DNA from: Novosphingobium aquimarinum
GTDB lineage: Bacteria; Pseudomonadota; Alphaproteobacteria; Sphingomonadales; Sphingomonadaceae
Length of the DNA stretch: 64,000 nt
Direction: 5' to 3'
NCBI RefSeq assembly: GCF_009746585.1
Contig: NZ_WRPO01000006.1
Location: forward strand, 186,001 to 250,000
This document shows positions 54,001 through 63,291 of the stretch, piece by piece. Within the stretch, counting starts at the first letter, position 1. Every line of letters starts with the position of its first letter. Below the pieces are notes generated by a model. It was not told the DNA's origin and did not search any database. It was given only the letters and a program-made list of their open reading frames with translations. Made by a program: the position numbers and the translations under genes.

Positions 54001-55587
54001 CTAAGCCTCCAGCGCGGCGCCTTCGAGCCCCGACACCGCGATCGTGCGACCGCCGCCGAATTCTTCGCGCACCACGATCAGGCCCTGGCGTTCGAGATGA
54101 TCGAGCAGGCGGCGGATGCGGCTTGGCGAGGAACTGCCGTAGACGCGTGCCAGTTCCTCTTCGTCGGGTTCGGTCTGCCCTCGGGCGGCGGCAATCGCGA
54201 TGACGAGCCAGGGTGCCAGCACGTCGTCTTCCACGGTTTCGGCAAGTCCTGCGATGACGGCCCGCAGCTCCGGCTCGACGCGATCGAGGCCGGCGCTCGC
54301 GGCAGCGAACATGCGGCGGAAGCGTGCCAGATCGACATGCGCGCTGCGCACGCCTTCCTGGCGGCAGCGCATGGCGAAGCTGCGGAACAGCGCGGTCGTC
54401 GACTGGTAGGTGGCACCCTCCTCGGCAGCCAGTTCGCGCACGATGCGAGTCACCTCGCCATCATCGGCCACGTCCGCAAGCACTGCGCTCGGCCTATCCT
54501 GACCGGGATCGGCTTGCCCGGCTGCTTGGGAATGTCCCGCCTCCGCGATCTCCGGCTTTCCCCGTGACGCGCTTTCGTCGCCTGGCACCTCCGATCCGAC
54601 CGAGACGTCCGCGTGCGTGAGGGGTTCGCGCTCGCTCCGTTTGGCGGCCCGGCTCGCGAGTTCGTGTTCGATCTGGGCCGACTGCTGGACGGGCGGCACG
54701 GGGCGCGGCGGGGCGGGCATCGCGGCGTCCTGCGCCAATTCGTCGAGCAGCAGCGCCTCGCGCTCGTCGGCATTGGCGACGGGCAGCGGCATCAGGCCTT
54801 CGGCGGCGTTCTTCCCCCCGGTCCGCACCGCACCGATGCGGACCGCCAGCGGACGGCGGCTGATCGCCGGACCGAGACCGAGGAAATGGCCCCGCTGCAA
54901 GTCGCGGATACGCTCGGCCTGACGGCGATCCATGCCGAGCAGATCGGCGGCGCGCTGCATGTCGATGTCGAGGAACGTGCGCCCCATCAGGAAGTTCGAA
55001 GCTTCGGCCGCAACGTTCTTGGCGAGCTTGGCCAGGCGCTGGGTGGCGACGATGCCGGCAAGCCCGCGCTTGCGGCCCCGGCACATCAGGTTGGTCATCG
55101 CCGAGAGCGTCTGGCGACGAGTGTCCTCGGCCAGTTCGCCCGCGGCGGCGGGTGCGAACATCTGCGCCTCATCGACCACCACCAGCGCAGGAAACCAATG
55201 CTCGCGCGGGGCATCGAACAGAGCGGCGAGAAACAACGCGGCACAGCGGATCTGCTGTTCGACTTCCAGTTCCTCGAGCGCGAGGACCACCGAAACGCGG
55301 TGCTGGCGGACCCGGCCCGCGAGCGCCGCGATCTCCCGCGCGGAATGGGCCGCGCCGTCGATCACGACATGATCGAAGGCATCGGCAAGGCTGACGAAAT
55401 CGCCTTCAGGGTCGATCACGACCTGCTGGACCATGGCGGCGCTTTGTTCGAGCAGGCGGCGCAGCAAATGCGACTTGCCCGATCCGGAATTCCCCTGGAC
55501 GAGCAGCCGCGTGCCGAGCAGTTCCGCCACGTCGACGAAAATGCCCTGCCCGGACGAATCCGTACCGATTTCGATCTGAGCCGTCAT
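54001..55587 (-). CDS. HerA-like (DUF87) ATPase
   Basis: A 528-residue protein. The P-loop GNSGSGKS is at residues 32-39, with LVVVDEAQMFAP as Walker B and CRGRKRGLAGIVATQRLAKL as sensor and arginine region, all as in HerA/FtsK-type DNA translocases and DUF87 proteins. Residues 270-380 are an Ala/Glu/Pro-rich, low-complexity linker. The C-terminus looks like a winged helix (RVYGSSSPSRIRRLLDHLER, then GLIVVREEFGGGRTIAV). No nurA-like nuclease is adjacent. It may act in DNA repair, chromosome maintenance or defence. Confidence 0.87.
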   Translation of the reverse strand: MTAQIEIGTDSSGQGIFVDVAELLGTRLLVQGNSGSGKSHLLRRLLEQSAAMVQQVVIDPEGDFVSLADAFDHVVIDGAAHSAREIAALAGRVRQHRVSVVLALEELEVEQQIRCAALFLAALFDAPREHWFPALVVVDEAQMFAPAAAGELAEDTRRQTLSAMTNLMCRGRKRGLAGIVATQRLAKLAKNVAAEASNFLMGRTFLDIDMQRAADLLGMDRRQAERIRDLQRGHFLGLGPAISRRPLAVRIGAVRTGGKNAAEGLMPLPVANADEREALLLDELAQDAAMPAPPRPVPPVQQSAQIEHELASRAAKRSEREPLTHADVSVGSEVPGDESASRGKPEIAEAGHSQAAGQADPGQDRPSAVLADVADDGEVTRIVRELAAEEGATYQSTTALFRSFAMRCRQEGVRSAHVDLARFRRMFAAASAGLDRVEPELRAVIAGLAETVEDDVLAPWLVIAIAAARGQTEPDEEELARVYGSSSPSRIRRLLDHLERQGLIVVREEFGGGRTIAVSGLEGAALEA

Positions 55588-55715
55588 GGTTCGCGCAACT
55601 ATAGGCAAACCGTCGCGACCGCAAAGCGGCGCAGGTCGGTTATCCCGGACGCTTCGCCTTCACACTTCGCCGCAGTGCCGCCTCACCCGTCCGACTGCTC
55701 GAGCACGACATTACG

Positions 55716-56807
55716 TCAGTGCGCGGGGTCGAGCGCGGGGTAGTCTGTGTAACCCTCGCGATCGCCACCGTAGAACGTCTCCTCGTCTGGCGTGTTGAGC
55801 GGCGCGCCGATCCGATACCGTTCCGGCAGGTCCGGGTTGGCGATGAAGGGGCGCCCGAACGTGACGGCGTCGACACCGCCCTCGGCAATCGCCTTGCGCG
55901 CCGCTTCGGCGTCATAGGATCCATTGGCGATGTACGTCCCTTCGAACAGGCCGCGCAGCCGTTTCAGCATCGCGCGGTCGTCGTCTTCGGTCTCCTGCCC
56001 GTAGAACTGTTCGATGACGTGGAGATAGGCAAGGCCGCGGCCATTCAGCAGACGATAGGCCGCGCTGAAGGTCGTTTCCGGATCACTGTCATGCATGTCG
56101 TTGGCCTGGCCGAGCGGCGAAAGGCGCACACCCACGCGATCGGGCGAGAAGACGTCGCACACCCGCTCCATCACCTCGCGCAGCAACCTGCTGCGGTTGT
56201 CGACCGAGCCGCCGTATTCGTCTTCGCGCTGATTGACCCCGTCCTGCAGAAACTGGTCGAGCAGATAGCCATTCGCCGCATGAACCTCGACCCCGTCGAA
56301 CCCCGCCGCCTTCGCGCATCTTGCGGCCGTGGTGTAATCGTCGAGTGTGCGGGCGATACCTTCGGCATCAAGCGCAACGGGCTCGGAAACGTCTTCGAAA
56401 CCGTTCGCGGTAAAGGTCTGGCCCTTGGCGCGCACGGCGCTGGCGGAAACGGGCTGGCGTCCCTGGGGCAGCAGGGAAACGTGGCTGATACGGCCCACGT
56501 GCCACAACTGACAAAAGATCCGACCTCCGCCGGCGTGAACGGCTTCGATCACAGGTTTCCATCCCTCGACATGGGCATCGGTGTAGATGCCCGGCGTGTC
56601 CTTGTAGCCCTTGCCCATGGCGGAAATCTGCGTCGCCTCGGAAACGATGAGCCCCGCCGAGGCACGTTGGCGATAGTAAGTCGCGGCCAAATCGCGCGGC
56701 GTGCCGTCGGCATGGGCCCGGTTGCGAGTCAGCGGCGCCATCAGCACGCGGTTGGGCAACGCGAATGTGCCCGCTTGGAGAGGGCGGAAAAGAACGTCAT
56801 CGGTCAT
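55716..56807 (-). CDS. Old-yellow-enzyme-type alkene reductase
   Basis: A 363-residue FMN oxidoreductase of the NemA/OYE family that reduces activated C=C bonds with NAD(P)H. RVLMAPLTRNRAHADGTP is the N-terminal block, CQLWHVGRISH has the conserved Trp-His, and GVEVHAANGYLLDQFLQDG carries the His-x-x-Asn substrate pair. NQREDEYGGSVDNRSRL and DAVTFGRPFIANPDLP bind the flavin phosphate. It lies beyond the TetR gene on the same strand; the roughly 500-bp gap makes co-transcription uncertain. Substrate unknown. Confidence 0.95.
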   Translation of the reverse strand: MTDDVLFRPLQAGTFALPNRVLMAPLTRNRAHADGTPRDLAATYYRQRASAGLIVSEATQISAMGKGYKDTPGIYTDAHVEGWKPVIEAVHAGGGRIFCQLWHVGRISHVSLLPQGRQPVSASAVRAKGQTFTANGFEDVSEPVALDAEGIARTLDDYTTAARCAKAAGFDGVEVHAANGYLLDQFLQDGVNQREDEYGGSVDNRSRLLREVMERVCDVFSPDRVGVRLSPLGQANDMHDSDPETTFSAAYRLLNGRGLAYLHVIEQFYGQETEDDDRAMLKRLRGLFEGTYIANGSYDAEAARKAIAEGGVDAVTFGRPFIANPDLPERYRIGAPLNTPDEETFYGGDREGYTDYPALDPAH

Positions 56808-57312
56808 CGATATATCTTTCGGGAAAGAGGGGGCGCCCCCGTGGGCGGAGAGATCCTCGGATGTGAAGCCAGGAATCGTGGAAGGCTTTATGGGTTGCCT
56901 TCATGACCGCCCGGATTCTTCGTCGCTCATGTGTCGCGGAGGGGGATGACCACTCCGGTGAGGGAGGTAACGGTGACGATTGGCATGGCGGGCAAGGCTG
57001 GGGTCTCCAGGATCATCGTCGATGCGAAGGGCGCTGCCAATGCAATCCCGCGAGTTCGGCGATGGTTCCGAAAGTTCTTTCGGCGAAATCTTCGTGCTGA
57101 GCCTGCCAGGCCTTCTTGACGGTGGTCGGCCCTCAGAGGGCAATGACGGCAAGGCAATATCTACGCCATTTTCAGCCAAGGCCCGACCATCGTGGGGATG
57201 GGTTTCCTGCGCGAACGGGTTGAGGGGAGACGTGGCGATGCCGCGCTCGACAAGAGCCGTCCGGAAGCGGATACTTCGCTCCGGTGTATCAGCACCACAA
57301 TAGCACGGCGTA
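56808..57312. other. 505-bp gap with weak, frame-shifted coding traces
   Basis: No intact gene. On the minus strand three short pieces have protein-like composition, each in a different frame: LVERGIATSPLNPFAQETH followed by DGRALAENGVDIALPSLP (about 57140-57265), VKKAWQAQHEDFAERTFGTI and onward (about 57020-57120), and IALAAPFASTMILETPALP (about 56965-57030). They could be remnants of one gene with two frameshifts. I cannot name the parent family, and the signal may be chance. Confidence 0.3.
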
Positions 57313-58011
57313 CTATCGAACCTGGTCGTTTGGCGACGAGATGAGACGGCCGAGGAGTTCCGACATCAAGGTGCGCTCCCCGAGCGACAGAACCGTACTG
57401 GTAGGCAACAGGGCTTGCAATGTAGATGCGGCGGCTCGTGCGACGTCTGTTTCCTCGCTCACTTCGCTTTTTCCGGCGATGGCACTGACGACCAGTTCGC
57501 GCGCGGTCGCGGACAGGTCTTTCAGGTCTTCCGGATGGGCGCTTCCGATCAAAGTCATTACGGTGCCGTTAGCGCATGCACGTACGAGAGCAGTCGCGAT
57601 CGGGACCGGGATCGCGAGCTTACCCTTGGCCGCGATATCCACGATGAGTTCCTGCAGGTTTTCGATGCCGGCAGCAGTGGCGGGGGAGTGTTCAGCCTCC
57701 TTCTTCCGCGTGAGAACGGCGAAGATTGCGGGATTCGCAAGACAGAACTCGACGTGCCGATCCCAGCTTGCTCGCAATTGCTCGATCGGATCGGGCCGGC
57801 GAACGCTTCGCTTCTTAGAGTCCACATAGAGTTGCAAGCCGTATTCGGCCGTGGCTTCCACCAGGCCCGCCTTGTCCACGAACAAGCGATAGATCGTGGG
57901 CGCCTGCACACTCGCACGCTCGGCGACGGCTCGTATGGTCAGCGCGTTTTCGCCGCCTTCCGAGAGAAGGTCGTGCGCGGCGCCGAGGATTTTTTGGCGT
58001 GGATCGATCAT
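57313..58011 (-). CDS. TetR/AcrR-family transcriptional regulator
   Basis: A 232-residue regulator with an N-terminal helix-turn-helix (ILGAAHDLLSEGGENALTIR, then VQAPTIYRLFVDKAGLVEA) and a helical ligand-binding domain. It faces the molybdenum hydroxylase operon, with 165 bp between the starts and a palindrome in that region. TetR proteins usually repress the divergent operon and are released by a small molecule. Aldehydes or N-heterocycles handled by the hydroxylase would be natural candidates. Confidence 0.93.
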   Translation of the reverse strand: MIDPRQKILGAAHDLLSEGGENALTIRAVAERASVQAPTIYRLFVDKAGLVEATAEYGLQLYVDSKKRSVRRPDPIEQLRASWDRHVEFCLANPAIFAVLTRKKEAEHSPATAAGIENLQELIVDIAAKGKLAIPVPIATALVRACANGTVMTLIGSAHPEDLKDLSATARELVVSAIAGKSEVSEETDVARAAASTLQALLPTSTVLSLGERTLMSELLGRLISSPNDQVR

Positions 58012-58065
58012 CGTAACACTCTAATTCTAAAGGGGAATGCGTGGCGGCAAGTCGCTCCATAACGC

Positions 58066-58087
58066 TGTTAACATAGTTCTTGTAACA
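58066..58087. promoter_or_regulatory. Candidate TetR operator
   Basis: Inverted repeat TGTTA-N12-TAACA, 55 bp upstream of the TetR start and 90 bp before the hydroxylase start, in a short AT-rich block. Size and place fit a TetR-family operator. No second copy was seen. Confidence 0.35.
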
Positions 58088-58176
58088 TCGATACGATCAT
58101 CTTATCTTCTCACAGAAAGCTGCGGCAACTCGATACTCACCTGATGTCGCGAGATAGCCGAACGGAAGGAGGTCGC

Positions 58177-58821
58177 ATGTCGGACGATAGAGACGAGCCA
58201 ACGACGAGCGAAAGCTTATTCGCGGTAAACCGTCGCGAAGCCCTGGCAACGGGGGCGATAGCAGCTACGGCAGCGACTGTGCCGTCCGCAGCGACAGCGC
58301 AAGACGTTCTCGACCGCACGGGGATCGTTGCCCCTCCGCCATCGATCGACACTCTCGAGATCGCTCCGAAGATCAACGGCACGCGCCTGCAGATCAGGGT
58401 CGATCCGCGCTCTTCGCTGCTCGATGTGTTGCGTGAACAGGTTGGGCTCACAGGGGCCAAGAAGGGTTGCGACCACGGGCAATGCGGCGCCTGTTCAGTG
58501 CATGTCGATGGCCGCCGTGTCGCTTCGTGCCTCACCCTCGCTGCGAAAGTTGACGGGCGCGAGGTCACAACGATCGAAGGTATTGCCGATGGCGATGATC
58601 TCCACCCGATGCAGCAGGCCTTCATCGATCACGACGCGCTCCAGTGCGGCTATTGCACGCCCGGACAGATCATGTCGGCCATCGCCTGCGTTCGCGAGGG
58701 CAACGCGACATCCAAGGCGCAAATACGCGAGTACATGAGCGGAAACATTTGCCGCTGCGGCGCCTACCCCGGTATCGTCGCGGCTATCGCGGATGCGGCC
58801 CCGAAGATGGGGAGAGGCTGA
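58177..58821 (+). CDS. 2Fe-2S subunit of molybdenum hydroxylase (PaoA-like)
   Basis: Small subunit of a xanthine-dehydrogenase-family enzyme. The N-terminus has a twin-arginine signal (NRREALATGAIAATAATVPS), so the complex is folded in the cytoplasm and exported, as in E. coli PaoABC. Two clusters are evident: GCDHGQCGACSVHVDG plus a later Cys (plant-type 2Fe-2S), and CGYCTPGQIMSA with GNICRCGAYPG (second 2Fe-2S). 214 residues. AAGGAGGT at 58167-58174, 2 to 3 bp before GC-ATG, selects ATG 58177 over the ATG at 58144. Confidence 0.94.
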   Translation: MSDDRDEPTTSESLFAVNRREALATGAIAATAATVPSAATAQDVLDRTGIVAPPPSIDTLEIAPKINGTRLQIRVDPRSSLLDVLREQVGLTGAKKGCDHGQCGACSVHVDGRRVASCLTLAAKVDGREVTTIEGIADGDDLHPMQQAFIDHDALQCGYCTPGQIMSAIACVREGNATSKAQIREYMSGNICRCGAYPGIVAAIADAAPKMGRG

Positions 58822-59840
58822 TGCGCCGTTTCACATACATAGCGCCGACGTCCCGTGAAGACGCGTTCTCGGCTTTCGCCGCCGCTGGCGAAGGCGCGCG
58901 CTGGGTCGCCGGCGGAACCAACATCTACGACCTGATGAAGCTCGATATCGAGCGGCCGGCACATCTGATCGACGTGACGGCGATCGAGGGGCTCGATGCC
59001 ATCGAGACCGGCGGCGAAATGCTGCGCTTCGGCACGAATGCCCGCATGGCGGATGTTGCGGCGAATGAAACGATCCTTCGCGACTACCCCGTACTGTCGG
59101 AATCGCTTTGGAAGGCGGCGAGCCAGCAATTGCGCAACATGGCGACCGTCGGCGCCAACCTGCTGCAGCGAACGCGGTGCCTGTATTTCCGCAACGGTGC
59201 GGGCGGCGCGAGTGGCGGGGCGGTTATCTATCCGTGCAACAGGCGCGAGCCGGGGAGCGGTTGTGCGGCCATCGGCGGGATCGATCGGGGTCAGGCGGTC
59301 CTGGGCGCAAGCGCGAACTGCACGGCGGTCTCGCCCGGCGACTGGCCGGTCGCGCTCACCGCGATGGATGCGCAGGTAGAGCTTGCCGGTCCGCAAGGCG
59401 CACGGGCCATTCCCATAGCAGAGTTGTACCGCTTGCCGGGCGAAACGCCGCAAATCGAATTCACGCTCGGCGATGGCGAAATGATTACCGGGATTTCCGT
59501 GCCGAAGACCCGCGCGGGTCGCCGATCCACTTACCACAAGGTTCGCGATCGCGAGAGCTATGCATTCGCGCTTGCCTCCGCTGCGGTCGCCCTCGACATG
59601 GACGGAGACACCATACGCAAGGCGCATGTCGCGCTGGGGGGTGTGGCGACGGTTCCGTGGCGGTCGCCTGAGGCGGAAGCGGTTCTGGCTGGTAAGCCAC
59701 TTACGGAGGGCCTGGCAGAAAAGGCCGCGCGCGCCGCATTTGCGGAGGCGAAGGCGGGCAAGCTCAATGGATACAAGATCGATCTCGGAATTCGCACGTT
59801 GGTCGATGCCCTGTCGATCGCTGCCGAAAGGAATTCGTGA
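58821..59840 (+). CDS. FAD subunit of molybdenum hydroxylase (PaoB-like)
   Basis: A 339-residue subunit that binds FAD and, as in E. coli PaoB, a 4Fe-4S cluster. ARWVAGGTNIYDLMKLDIE binds the FAD phosphate and ATVGANLLQRTRCLYFRNG is the second FAD block. PCNRREPGSGCAAIGG provides the cluster cysteines. About ten extra residues (GAGGASGGAVIY) lie between YFRN and PCNRR compared with the pattern I know for this family. The start overlaps the previous stop (TGATG). Confidence 0.92.
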   Translation: MRRFTYIAPTSREDAFSAFAAAGEGARWVAGGTNIYDLMKLDIERPAHLIDVTAIEGLDAIETGGEMLRFGTNARMADVAANETILRDYPVLSESLWKAASQQLRNMATVGANLLQRTRCLYFRNGAGGASGGAVIYPCNRREPGSGCAAIGGIDRGQAVLGASANCTAVSPGDWPVALTAMDAQVELAGPQGARAIPIAELYRLPGETPQIEFTLGDGEMITGISVPKTRAGRRSTYHKVRDRESYAFALASAAVALDMDGDTIRKAHVALGGVATVPWRSPEAEAVLAGKPLTEGLAEKAARAAFAEAKAGKLNGYKIDLGIRTLVDALSIAAERNS

Positions 59841-62007
59841 TGCCCCCAGCACCATTCCCCGAAATCGCCCGGGTGGACGCCTACGACAAGGTGCGCGGCG
59901 TGACCAGATACGCCGCAGACCACCGCTACGGCGGTATGGCGGTATGGCGCACGCCATGCTGGTGCCGGCGCGTATCGCCAAGGGCCGGGTAACCTCTGTC
60001 GACACCGGCGCAGCTTCAGCCGTGCCCGGTGTCTTGCGCGTACTGACGGCGAAGGATTATCCGGCTCCGCCCGAAACCGACGAGAACGGCCCGCCACCGC
60101 CGCCGCCGACAATCCTCGATGCGATTGCCTATCGTGGTCAGCCCATCGCTCTGGTCGTTGCCGAAACTATCGAGGCGGCCATCGAGGGGGCCGAAGCCGT
60201 TACCGCGCGTTACGCGGAAGAAGCCTTCGCTTCCAAGATCGATTCGAAAGGGGCCGTTCGGGAGGAAACCGAACCTCGCGAGGCCGGAGATGGCACTCGC
60301 GCGCTGGCGGACGCGGCAACCAGGATAGACCAGCGCTACGTTACGCCGACACAGCATCATAATCCCATCGAACTCATCGCCACGAGCGCTCGCTTGACGG
60401 ACGGAAAGCTGCGAATCCACGAGAGTTCGCAATACAGCTCAGGGGTCCGCGGCGCTGTGGCGCGTTCGCTTGGATATGATCCCGCGACGATCGAGGCGGA
60501 CAGCTCGTATATTGGCGGCGGCTTCGGCCAGAAAGGCTCGCTCTATGGTTATAGCGCCATCGTGGCCCATGCCGCGCGCCTGATACGACGGCCGGTCAAG
60601 CTGGTCGTACCGCGCAGCCAGATTTTCCATCAGGCGACGTTCCGGCCCGAGGCGCATCATCATGTTCAATTGGGCGCCGACACGGGAGGAAAGATGGTCG
60701 CTGCGGTCTATCATGCCGAGCATGAGCAGTCGCGCGCGGGGCAGTTTCCGCCCAGCGATTATCACGAAGCGACCAGCCGGCTATACGACATCCCCAATTA
60801 CCAGGGCACCGCGGCGAATATCCGCCTCGACCGGAACGATCCGGGCTACATGCGCTGCCCCCATCCGCATCCCTCGTGCTTCGCTTTCGAAAGCGCCGTG
60901 GATGAACTGGCGATCGAGCTGGGCCGCGATCCGGTCGAGTTCCGGCTGGCCAACGACGGGATGACCGACGTCCTGACCGGCAAGCCCTATTCTTCCAAAT
61001 TTATGGCCGAGTGCCTGCGCGAAGGTGCTCGCCGCTTCGGCTGGGACCGGCGAACAGCCGAGCCCGGCTCCATGCGATCGCCATCCGGCGGTTCGATCGG
61101 TTGGGGGGTGGCGGTAGCCGCCTATCCATCGATGATGGTGCCGTCGATCGGCACGCTGCGCGTCTACGCGAACGGGCGCACGACGTATTCGATCTCCGGC
61201 CATGAAATGGGACAGGGCATCCGGACATCGATCGCCAATGTGCTGGTTCAGGGATTGGGAATCGATCCGGACAAGCTGGAAATTTCCGTCGGCAATACCG
61301 CAACCGCGCCCCAGCATATCACCGCCGGATCGTGGGGCAGCGCGGGCGCGATTCCGACGACGGCGCAAGCTGTCTCGCGGATGCAGTCCGCGCTGAAGCA
61401 ACTTCTGGGAGGGCGCACACCGCGCGGCGATATTCATCGCCGGCTCGCGTCGACCAAGCGCCCTTATCTCGAAGTGCAGGCGAGCGCGCTCGGTCCGGGG
61501 CAGGATGCGAGCGCACTGGAGAGCCTTCGCCAGGGCGGCTATGCTGTCGCGGGGCCGGAATATCCCGCGTTCACGACGATGAGCTATATCGCGCACTTCG
61601 TCGAAGTCGAGGTCGAGCCGCGTCTGCGACGTGTGCGCATGCCGCGCGTCGTCAGCGTGGCGGATTGCGGACGCGTGATCAGTCCACGCACCGCGCGCAG
61701 CCAGATCATCGGCGGCGTGGTGTGGGCGTTCGGTTCGGCCCTGCGCGAAGGAACCGAGATCGACCCCCGCTATGCCGGTTACCTCAATTGCGATCTGGCC
61801 GACTATGTCGTGCCGGTAAATGCGGACATCGGCGAGATCGAAGTGGATCTCATCAACGAACCCGATCCACTCGCCAATTCCATGGGCCTGAAAGGACTAG
61901 GCGAGGTCGTGATGGCCGGCGCGTCCGCCGCGATCGCCAACGCCATTCACCACGCGACCGGCAAACGCATTCGTCACATGCCGATCAGGATCGAAGACAT
62001 GCTCTGA
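59840..62007 (+). pseudogene. Molybdopterin subunit (PaoC-like), frameshifted
   Basis: Large subunit of the molybdenum hydroxylase, expected to bind the Mo cofactor and oxidise aldehydes or N-heterocycles. From ATG 59840 the frame reads MPPAPFPEIARVDAYDKVRG and onward to RYAADHRYGGMA, then an 8-bp tandem duplication (59933-59948) moves it out of frame to an early stop. Removing 8 bp restores the rest, an open frame to TGA 62007 with IGGGFGQKGSL, MGQGIRTSIANVL and GLKGLGEVVMAG, the last holding the catalytic Glu. ATG 59944 could give a protein missing about 35 residues. It may be a pseudogene, a phase-variable gene or a sequencing error. Confidence 0.85.
59933..59948. repeat. 8-bp tandem duplication (GGTATGGC)2
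   Basis: GGTATGGC occurs twice in direct succession within the start of the PaoC-like gene. One copy gives the expected protein sequence GGMAHAML; two copies shift the frame by two bases. Tandem repeats of this size can expand or contract by replication slippage. Confidence 0.9.
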
Positions 62008-62091
62008 ACCCGGCGTCTGGACTTCCCAATCGCATCGAGGATTTCGCGACGCGAATTCTCTACCAAGACGCGTGGAAAAACCGAGGCCGTA

Positions 62092-63291
62092 TCAAATACG
62101 GTGAGGGTCACCGCGTAGTCGCGCCTTGTCCTCGTCATCGAGCCGCCGCCACTGCAGATATTCGAGGATTGCGAGTAAAGTTACGATAAGGGCGATCGAT
62201 AGGCTTGTCGCCAAGGCCGACGTGGGGAGTGGGACAAGAGCCACCATGGTCAGCGCGGCAGCGATCCTCAACGGCTTCCACTTGCCGAAGATCAGGCGCG
62301 CAACGATCACCGCTGCAATGAGGAACAGCGCGGGCCCCGCGATGAGCACGGCTTTCTCCAGCCCATGTGGAATGACGGCAGGATCCTCGAGGACCAGCTC
62401 GCTGCCTACCGCGGTCAGTACCGCGCCGCTCACGAACAGGACCGGAAGATAAGTGTAGGCGGTAAGGGCCAGCAGAACCGATCTCGGATGCGAAGCAACG
62501 CGATGCTGGGCAATGCCGCCGGGCTCGCCGAAGTAGATCCACCACATCGCCACGATCACCGCGACGCACGCCAGAAAGCAGACTTCAAGCTCTACGGTCC
62601 AGACATTCTCTGCGAAGCCGCCCCCGATCAACAGCACGGCCTCGCCCAATACGATGATCATGAAAAGGCCGCACCGGTGGGCGATGTGCCCCCCCTCGAT
62701 ATCCCAGTGAGAGAACGGGGTCGCGCCCAAGACCGGAAGCCAGAACCGCACGGCCGCTGCGAGCAAGTCGAGCATCATTGCCAGTCCCCATATCCAGATG
62801 CGATCTTCGGGGGCGGCGATCCCTCCCGCGATCCAGACTATGCCGACGGTCGCGAACCAGGTGCCTGCGCGGATGAAATTCGCTCTGAGTTCGGCATGTC
62901 CCTTCGAAGCCCAGAACACGAATGCCGTCCTGCCGAGTTGGAACCCGACATAGGCCATCGCGAAATACAGCCCGCGCTCGGCAAAGGCATCCGGGACGGC
63001 GCTGGCAAGTAGAAGCCCCAGGGCCATCAGGCCGAATAGCAAAAGGCGCACCGTAGCCTTTTCGGCATCAAGCCAGTTGGTCACCCACGTCGTGCAGATC
63101 CACGACCACCAAAGCGCGAGAAGGACGATGAAAGACTGGACGAGGCCGAGTACGCTGAAGTGCTCCAGAATCGTGTGAGACACTTGCGTGATCGCGAACA
63201 CGAAGACGAGGTCGAAAAACAGTTCGGAGAAACCCACCGGGACTTCATCGCCATCACGCTCATGCAGCAATTCATTGGATGCGGCGCTCAT
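62092..63291 (-). CDS. Low-temperature-requirement protein A (LtrA) family
   Basis: A 399-residue membrane protein with about 11 helices. The opening (EVPVGFSELFFDLVFVFAIT, then QVSHTILEH) is the hallmark of the LtrA family, first linked to growth of Listeria at low temperature; its transport substrate is unknown. It lies convergent with the hydroxylase operon, 84 bp from its stop, and has its own promoter region of 392 bp shared divergently with the fasciclin gene. Confidence 0.92.
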   Translation of the reverse strand: MSAASNELLHERDGDEVPVGFSELFFDLVFVFAITQVSHTILEHFSVLGLVQSFIVLLALWWSWICTTWVTNWLDAEKATVRLLLFGLMALGLLLASAVPDAFAERGLYFAMAYVGFQLGRTAFVFWASKGHAELRANFIRAGTWFATVGIVWIAGGIAAPEDRIWIWGLAMMLDLLAAAVRFWLPVLGATPFSHWDIEGGHIAHRCGLFMIIVLGEAVLLIGGGFAENVWTVELEVCFLACVAVIVAMWWIYFGEPGGIAQHRVASHPRSVLLALTAYTYLPVLFVSGAVLTAVGSELVLEDPAVIPHGLEKAVLIAGPALFLIAAVIVARLIFGKWKPLRIAAALTMVALVPLPTSALATSLSIALIVTLLAILEYLQWRRLDDEDKARLRGDPHRI

